This document shows, piece after piece, positions 1 through 5,333 of a stretch of DNA of 5,333 nt (position 1 is the first letter of the stretch; the number at the start of each line of letters is the position of its first letter). Below the pieces are notes generated by a model. The model searched no databases. It had not been told where the DNA came from and was given only the letters and a program-made list of their open reading frames with translations. The translations under genes and the position numbers were made by a program. Location of the stretch: positions 5,162 through 10,494 of the forward strand of contig JAESRM010000120.1 in NCBI GenBank assembly GCA_016764635.1, in the 5' to 3' direction. This DNA is from Planctomycetota bacterium. GTDB lineage: Bacteria; Planctomycetota; UBA1135; GCA-002686595.

Positions 1-212
1 GCGAAGGCTCTTGCTTGGCTTGGACCTTTGCTGTCGCGGGGCTTCTTAGGAAAGCTTGCGCGTGTAGATTCAGCACGTTTACGTTGCAGGCGCTTTGGTG
101 CAGCCGGCGCACTTGTCGTTTAGGCGGAAGGACTCCACGCTTGGACATCAGGTGAATTCACGAGTGTCGCTTGAAGCTACTCGATTAATGGCCGCATAAA
201 TGAGTATCCATT
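1..212. other. Non-coding or unresolved region downstream of the large gene
   Basis: No supportable gene, RNA or clear terminator is seen here. A plus-strand frame is open from the left edge to TAG at 121-123 (40 codons), and a minus-strand frame runs from an ATG at 148-146 off the left edge (49 codons). Either could be the end or beginning of a neighbouring gene, but neither shows a recognisable motif, and the ATG has no Shine-Dalgarno sequence. A 10-base palindrome GTGAATTCAC lies at 152-161. The best stem found near 98-112 has only four pairs and no U-tract. Confidence 0.5.
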
Positions 213-3200
213 TCACTCAGGGGTGGGCCCTGAATTCAGGGGTTCTCCGTTACCTGAAGGGGGAAGTAGCTCGCAGATCCGAGCGAACTCGGCTTCGGGG
301 TTCTTCCACCAATCGATGGCAAGGACGTGGGTGACTTTCCAGCCGAAAGCGTCCAGGAGGCGTGGTTTCATGAGGTCTCGCTCGAGTGGGTCGCGCTCGG
401 AATAGTAGTTTTCACCATCTAGGAGAATGCCCAATGCGTAGTGCGGAGCATCGGGGACTCGGACGGCGAGGTCGCATCGGAAGTCGCTGTGCCCTAGGTC
501 CAATTCGCAGAGGTAGCCGGCCTCGCGAATTTTGTTTGCGAGTTGCATAGCCACGGGGTGGGGAGTTCGTTCGCTGTCATGGTTGGAGCTGGAGCCGGGC
601 CGAAGCTGTTCCAATACAGCTTGTGCGCCCGTTTCGTCGCCCCTTGAGGTGAGCTCGGCGTAGCGCAGGTAGCTCTTGAGGCAGTTGGCACCCACGTTGT
701 AGTCGTTGGTGATAGCGGTGGCTCTAATAGAGCTAACCAGGACCATGTGGTGCTTGGCCCGGGAGAAGGCCACGTTCAGGCGCTTCTCGCCACCGCTCAA
801 GTTGATGGGTCCAAAGTTCATGAACATCTTGCCCTTGGGATTGGTCCCGTAGCACACGCTCATGATGATGATGTCGCGCTCGTCGCCTTGGATATTCTCA
901 AGGTTTTTGACGAGGAGCCCCATGAACTGACCCTTCTCCTCGCGTTCATACTCGGCTTCAAGTTGGTTGGCAAAGCGACGGTCGGTCTTTCCGAGACGCA
1001 GCAGGGCCTCTTCGATTTCGGTCTGTTGGGCCTGGGAAAAGGCCACAATTCCGATGCTCTTGCCATTCTCTAGATGCAGCAATTCTCTCACGATCTCGGC
1101 GATGTAATCTGCCTCCATCCGATTGCGGCGCGAGTCGTATATGCCGCCCTGCATTAGGTGGTAACTCAAAGCGCGGTCGAGGAGGGGGGGCACGTTGCTG
1201 GCGCCTTGGCGCGTGTCGGTGACTATCAGTTCCTCACGGGCACCCATGCAGACCCTTTCATCGGGGACGGTGAGCAGTGCACCGCCATAAAATAGCTGGT
1301 TCGAAAAGCTGATCAGCGATTCCGAGCGGCTGCGATAGTGCCAGCCCAGCATGCTGGATTGAAGGTTGCGTGTTGAGTGATTCAGGAAGCTCGCGCTCCC
1401 CAGGTCATATTCCGCAGGTTCCCCATCGTCGTCGTCTTCGCTGGCCTGCTTGGCAGAGAAAAAGTTCGTGGGGGGAAGCTGCATCTCGTCGCCTACAACG
1501 ATGATCTGCTGTGCCCGGAAGATACAGGGGACAGCCTCCTCTAGGGTGATCTGACTCGCTTCGTCAAAAATCACGACGTCGAATCGTCCGACTTCCATGG
1601 GGAGAGTGTCCGAGACACTCAGCGGACTCATCAACCAAACGGGTTTGAGTTTTTGAATCACTTGGCCGCTTTCTTCGGCGGAGAGGTCGCGGATGGATTT
1701 GTAGGCGCGGGTTTTCTTAAACTCGTGCTGTAGCTCGCGAAGCCCCTTGTTGAAGACCTTCTTGCGTGCCTTCTCCTCGGGGGTCATTTGTGCGGCGTTC
1801 AAAGCGAGGAGTCGGTGGTCCTTTAGGAACGCGTTCTGGACCTCACCACAGATCCAGCCCGCATTTTGCTCCAGCCAAGTGTCGTAGCTTGTGGCCAAAT
1901 GGCTGGCAATGCGATCCCGCTGGCGGCCGTCGTAGCGGGACAGGCGGCGGTCTCCGCGCAATACCACGTCAACCGATTGGTGGGCAAGTACCGCTTCGAG
2001 TTGCTCAGAGTTCCAATTGCGTTTGAGAATCTCCGCTTGCAGTTCGGGGCTTTGGGAATCGAGCTCTACGAGGCAATGTAGGAAGCCGGGAACCGCGTCT
2101 AGGTTCTGCAAAATTGTTTCGAGTTCCGTGGCTAGCTCGCCCAGCGGGTCTTCGTCGTACCCTTGCAAGCAGGAGCCCGCCAGCAGTATGAGCTCCATCA
2201 ATATCGGATGTAAATCGGAGAGGATGAGGAAGTCGCCCTGACTGACACTTCCGTTGATCACAGCATCGCGGAGAATGCCGGGCGGGCTGTGAGCGGGTGC
2301 TGATTGGAGGCCGTCGATTCCCTCTCGGTGCTGCCCTATGTCACCCTTGATTCCATAATCGTCGCGCAGCTTGGCTTCGTGTTCGGTGGTGAGCCCTTCC
2401 GCTGCATATCGATCGTGCAGTTGCTTGAGAGCTTGGGTCCATGTGGGCTTGATAGTGGCCTCGGCAAAGTTATAGCGCTGCTTGAGAGCCTTGCGCAGCC
2501 GCCACCAGGCAGGGCTTAGGAAAGCCAGAAGACTCGACTCAAAGGCCTTCGCCTGAGCGATGGCAGATTCCAATTCGTCCTCGGGCAAAGGGGTGTGCCA
2601 TGCTTGGGCTTTGGCTTCCGCCTTGGACAAAGTTTCGCCGAGATGCTTTCGGGCATCATCGCGTTCCTTGAAGTCGCGGGCGGTTTCACTGCCCGAATCT
2701 AAGAGGTCAAGCTTGCCCCGCTGCGCGAGGGCGCGGTAGCGCTCCGCCAGCGAACTGACACCGGAGAGAGCGGCGAGATTCTGGGTGTTGGAAGCGGGCA
2801 GGTTGATCGTTTCGACAGTTCTGACCGCGCTCGCGAGCAGCGGAAGTACCCCTTCCAGGCACTTGGCGATTGTGGCTCCTACGCGAGCCTGTTTGCCGAG
2901 ACTGGCTTTTAGCATGCGAAGGGGGTGACGCCGATAGATACCGCTGGGTTCCGCGTCGAGCAGTGCTTCGTACAGTCGCGTGAGCGAATCTCGATTGACC
3001 GACCAATGCGCGTAGGCAGGTAAGCTCTGCCTCTGGACGGTGGAGAGTTCCTCAATCGGGCCTTGCAAGTGGATCGACCGCGCCAAAGCCTCACGCACGC
3101 TGCATCCCAGTTCCGCCCGCTGCTCTAGCATGGCTTCGTGGCTGTCCCGCAGGGGGATGAGATTCTCGCCCAGCTCCTTCAGTTGCGCGCTGCGGTCTAC

Positions 3201-5333
3201 GGGCGGATTCTCGATCAGTGTGGCTTCGTAGGCCTCCTTGAGATCCAAGATCAGTTCCTTTTTGTCCGCTTGAGCGTCGTGTACGAGTGAGCAGAGTTTG
3301 CCCAGGCCGCGCTCCTCAAGCCTCCGATAGACCACATCTAGTGCCGCTCGTTTTTCGCACACAAAGAGCACTTGCTTCCCACGCGCCACATAATCGGCGA
3401 TGAGGTTTGTGATCGTTTGGGATTTGCCTGTGCCTGGAGGACCCTGGATTATGTAACTCTTTCCCGCGCTGGCATAGGCGATCGCTTGGCTCTGCGTGGG
3501 GTCGCATGGAACGACGGGGTAGCTGTCTTCAAGTTGGGCTTCCTGCTCCGGCAAGGACTCGCCCTGGGAGGCCATGAGGGAAAACACGGCATCGAAGGCC
3601 GGGTTGTCCGGCATCTCTTCCAAAAGGGCTTCGTAGTCCCGGACAAGCGACATTTTGCGGTATTTGAAGTTGCCCAAAGTGACGCAGCAAAGGTCCATTT
3701 CCCATTCGTATGGATTGGCCTTGGAGTCCTGCTCGAGCGAGTAGAACGATTGCGAAACTTCACGCATCGGCCCATCGTCGGATGCGGCCTCTGCCACGTA
3801 TTCGGGCCGCTTGGTTTCTGCGGTAAACAAGCGCGAGAGGTTGGAGCTGTTGATCTGCACCTTTTGCCGAAAGAGCTGGAGGCCGAGGGGGCGGAAGTCG
3901 CCCTTGGAATAGCTGTAGTCCAGGTCCGGATAGGTGCGCTTGCCGCGGCGTTCAAGCGTTGTGCGTTTTTGGTAGCGATCAAGGCGTTGTCGAGCGCGCT
4001 GATGTAGCAGTGAGATGCGTGGCTTGTCGAGCAGGGTGAGATTGACCGCTGGTTCGCTCGCTCGGATTTGCGTGCTCAGGAGCCGATGGAGGTCCTCGAC
4101 CTCAGCGGTCTCCAGGTCGATCGATTCCGGTAGTTCCAGGTTGTAGAGCTCTCGCATGTAGTAACGCAGAACGGGATTGACCTCGGCCTCGCTGCTGTGA
4201 GCTTCTAAGTAATGTTGATCCTTGACACCTTTCTTCTTGCCAATGCTTACGGGCAAGAGCAACAGGGGGGATTCAAAGCGCTCCATGCCTTCTTTGAGGT
4301 TCGTCCAGCGTAGGAAGCAAAGCGTCAGGCGAAGTTGAGAGAAGCCGAACTCGGCTTTGTCCTTGCGGGCTTCGGAGCGAATCTTGTCGAGGGCCGAGGG
4401 AAGGTAGGACGCCTCTTCATAATTAAGGTATTTATTGAGGGAGACTTTCTTTCCGGAGATCAAGTCCTTCTTGAATGGGTCGTTCCATGTGAGGATCTGG
4501 TCCGCGCGGAGACTGCTGGGATCAAAGGACAGTGGGACGGAAGCGTAGGTTAGATTGGTGCTCTGCTGCGTAGCTTTGAAGTGCAGGAGCCTGTTCCTTC
4601 GTGAAATTTCAAAGAGCCGCTGCTGCAGCTTTGAGAGCACAATTTGGTGGCGACCCTGCAGGTCTTTCTGGTGGAAACCTTTTTCCCGCAGCAAATCCAG
4701 ATCGAGGTCGATGCTCTGGTCTCGGTAGTCCGCGAGGCTGCGGATCAGGGCGTGCAAGTCTTGCGGCCGGCGTGTTCTTTCCAACTGGGTCATCTCATAG
4801 ATGCCCTTGGCGATCACCGGGTGCAAATTGGAATCTAGGATGAATAGATTGTCCCGGTGTTCCACGAAGGAAATCAGGTCCTCTGGATTGGTGAAGTCAA
4901 GGCTGAGTGCGACGCTCGCGAGGATGAGCCCGAGCACGAAAGTGTCCGTGAGCGGGTCGTGGTGGCCCAGCTTGTGCTCATAGGAGCGATAACCAGGAAC
5001 GAAGGAGGGCCGGGGAGCCTCGGCCTCAACTTTGTTGGCATCAACGTCCAGACGGCTTGTTTCGATTTCCCCTGAGTTGAGATCGTGGTCTATCCTGCGC
5101 TCCGCGATGATTTCCACACCGACTTTCTTGTCGCTCGGGAGTGGGCGGAGGACCTCGTTGCTCCTGCGGATGTCGAGCCGTGCGGTTTCGGGATACCAGA
5201 TTCGATTCCCATCCACCTGGAGCGCTTCGATCCCGTTAAGGGGCGCTACTTTACCTTGGGCGTGGGTCTCCGCGACCTCGCGCAAGAGGGGGAGGCAGGT
5301 GCTGAGTACGTCTTCGGTAGAGAACCCTCCGGC
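213..5333 (-). CDS. Kinase-like / DUF4011 / SF1 helicase / Vsr-like nuclease fusion protein, 5'-partial; candidate Hhe-type anti-phage defence protein
   Basis: This is probably an ATP-driven helicase/translocase fused to a nuclease-fold domain, acting on invading DNA in the cytoplasm. Residues are numbered from the TTG at 5285-5283. That TTG is not the start: 16 more codons are open to the window edge, no Shine-Dalgarno sequence precedes it, and it would cut into a domain. The visible start to ~190 looks like a protein-kinase C-lobe (GHHDPLTD at 107-114, then LGLILAS, and ERTRRPQDL at 169-177) but lacks HRD and DFG. Residues ~214-400 match DUF4011 (RRNRLLHF 229-236, ESPLLLLPV 338-346, NPVL 370-373). 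The helicase has a Q-motif-like DPTQSQA (595-601), Walker A GPPGTGKS (615-622), motif II DEAS (1241-1244), motif III GDEMQLPP (1265-1272), WHYRS (1315-1319), motif V around NIQGDERD (1464-1471) and motif VI NVAFSRAK (1504-1511). A mostly helical stretch of about 525 residues (~691-1215) separates motifs Ia and II. Residues ~1575-1672 form a Vsr/DUF559-like domain with D1605 and DGENYY (1623-1628). Order and length fit DUF4011-helicase-Vsr (Hhe) proteins. Domain calls are strong; the defence role is inferred. Confidence 0.9.
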   Translation of the reverse strand, partial: AGGFSTEDVLSTCLPLLREVAETHAQGKVAPLNGIEALQVDGNRIWYPETARLDIRRSNEVLRPLPSDKKVGVEIIAERRIDHDLNSGEIETSRLDVDANKVEAEAPRPSFVPGYRSYEHKLGHHDPLTDTFVLGLILASVALSLDFTNPEDLISFVEHRDNLFILDSNLHPVIAKGIYEMTQLERTRRPQDLHALIRSLADYRDQSIDLDLDLLREKGFHQKDLQGRHQIVLSKLQQRLFEISRRNRLLHFKATQQSTNLTYASVPLSFDPSSLRADQILTWNDPFKKDLISGKKVSLNKYLNYEEASYLPSALDKIRSEARKDKAEFGFSQLRLTLCFLRWTNLKEGMERFESPLLLLPVSIGKKKGVKDQHYLEAHSSEAEVNPVLRYYMRELYNLELPESIDLETAEVEDLHRLLSTQIRASEPAVNLTLLDKPRISLLHQRARQRLDRYQKRTTLERRGKRTYPDLDYSYSKGDFRPLGLQLFRQKVQINSSNLSRLFTAETKRPEYVAEAASDDGPMREVSQSFYSLEQDSKANPYEWEMDLCCVTLGNFKYRKMSLVRDYEALLEEMPDNPAFDAVFSLMASQGESLPEQEAQLEDSYPVVPCDPTQSQAIAYASAGKSYIIQGPPGTGKSQTITNLIADYVARGKQVLFVCEKRAALDVVYRRLEERGLGKLCSLVHDAQADKKELILDLKEAYEATLIENPPVDRSAQLKELGENLIPLRDSHEAMLEQRAELGCSVREALARSIHLQGPIEELSTVQRQSLPAYAHWSVNRDSLTRLYEALLDAEPSGIYRRHPLRMLKASLGKQARVGATIAKCLEGVLPLLASAVRTVETINLPASNTQNLAALSGVSSLAERYRALAQRGKLDLLDSGSETARDFKERDDARKHLGETLSKAEAKAQAWHTPLPEDELESAIAQAKAFESSLLAFLSPAWWRLRKALKQRYNFAEATIKPTWTQALKQLHDRYAAEGLTTEHEAKLRDDYGIKGDIGQHREGIDGLQSAPAHSPPGILRDAVINGSVSQGDFLILSDLHPILMELILLAGSCLQGYDEDPLGELATELETILQNLDAVPGFLHCLVELDSQSPELQAEILKRNWNSEQLEAVLAHQSVDVVLRGDRRLSRYDGRQRDRIASHLATSYDTWLEQNAGWICGEVQNAFLKDHRLLALNAAQMTPEEKARKKVFNKGLRELQHEFKKTRAYKSIRDLSAEESGQVIQKLKPVWLMSPLSVSDTLPMEVGRFDVVIFDEASQITLEEAVPCIFRAQQIIVVGDEMQLPPTNFFSAKQASEDDDDGEPAEYDLGSASFLNHSTRNLQSSMLGWHYRSRSESLISFSNQLFYGGALLTVPDERVCMGAREELIVTDTRQGASNVPPLLDRALSYHLMQGGIYDSRRNRMEADYIAEIVRELLHLENGKSIGIVAFSQAQQTEIEEALLRLGKTDRRFANQLEAEYEREEKGQFMGLLVKNLENIQGDERDIIIMSVCYGTNPKGKMFMNFGPINLSGGEKRLNVAFSRAKHHMVLVSSIRATAITNDYNVGANCLKSYLRYAELTSRGDETGAQAVLEQLRPGSSSNHDSERTPHPVAMQLANKIREAGYLCELDLGHSDFRCDLAVRVPDAPHYALGILLDGENYYSERDPLERDLMKPRLLDAFGWKVTHVLAIDWWKNPEAEFARICELLPPSGNGEPLNSGPTPE
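217..241 (-). repeat. Overlapping inverted repeats at the 3' end of the large gene
   Basis: On the minus strand the last codons read CCCTGAATTCAGGG (241-228, a perfect 14-base palindrome), then CCCAC, then CCCTGA (222-217). The middle TCAGGG can pair either with the copy before it or with the copy after it; the second choice gives a 6-bp stem with a 5-base loop ending one base before the TGA stop. No U-tract follows, so this is not a convincing intrinsic terminator. The repeat is visible in the sequence, but any function is unknown and chance is a fair explanation. Confidence 0.35.

Noticed and set aside
98..112. GTGC...GCAC stem as a terminator for the large gene
   Set aside because: It has only four base pairs and no T-tract on the transcript strand.
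72..130. Possible integron attC-like site (GTTTAGGC near 118-125 with GC-rich partial repeats)
   Set aside because: The core does not match GTTRRRY because of an extra T. No complementary RYYYAAC partner is present, and the GGCGC copies are direct, not inverted, repeats.
2..148. Minus-strand ORF from ATG at 148-146 running off the left edge
   Set aside because: It has no Shine-Dalgarno sequence and no recognisable motif. A frame of 49 codons is short enough to arise by chance at this base composition.
1184..1190. A run of seven G as a possible phase-variable or frameshift tract
   Set aside because: It encodes in-frame prolines (NVPPLLD) in an intact helicase frame, and seven bases is short for phase variation. 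There is no sign of a broken frame.
3449..3982. A 177-codon minus-strand ORF in another frame
   Set aside because: It overlaps the main frame across its helicase entry and Walker A region, and its translation is rich in R, P, S and T as expected for an out-of-frame reading.
3372..4007. A 211-codon plus-strand ORF opposite the DUF4011-helicase linker
   Set aside because: It lies wholly inside the well-supported minus-strand gene in exactly codon-complementary register, as do the plus-strand ORFs at 747, 1866, 2304, 4335, 4644 and 4857. This is the usual antisense shadow of a biased coding frame, and its translation shows no recognisable motif.
5283..5285. TTG as the translation start of the large gene
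   Set aside because: The frame continues upstream to the window edge with plausible protein sequence. No ribosome binding site precedes the TTG, and starting there would truncate the kinase-like region.

Overview
The window is almost entirely one very large minus-strand gene. Its reading frame is open from the right edge (5333) to a TGA stop at 215-213, about 1,706 visible codons without interruption, so the gene is cut at its 5' end. The remaining 212 bases at the left, downstream of the stop, hold no gene that I can support.

The protein is a fused, multi-domain nucleic-acid enzyme. In N-to-C order it shows a degenerate protein-kinase-like region (C-lobe-like, without recognisable HRD or DFG residues), a DUF4011 module, a superfamily 1 (Upf1/DNA2-like, COG1112-type) helicase core split by a long helical insertion, and a C-terminal Vsr/DUF559-like PD-(D/E)XK nuclease-fold domain. 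Apart from the kinase-like region, this is the DUF4011-helicase-Vsr layout known from the single-gene anti-phage system Hhe. The best reading is therefore a candidate phage- or plasmid-defence protein, probably from an accessory or defence region. The function is inferred from architecture only.

Nothing in the window identifies the organism. The DNA is moderately GC-rich and bacterial in style: compact, with no introns. No tRNA, rRNA, insertion sequence, CRISPR array, attachment site, promoter or convincing terminator was found. The promoter, the start codon and any upstream partner genes lie to the right of position 5333. The gene on the other side lies to the left of position 1.
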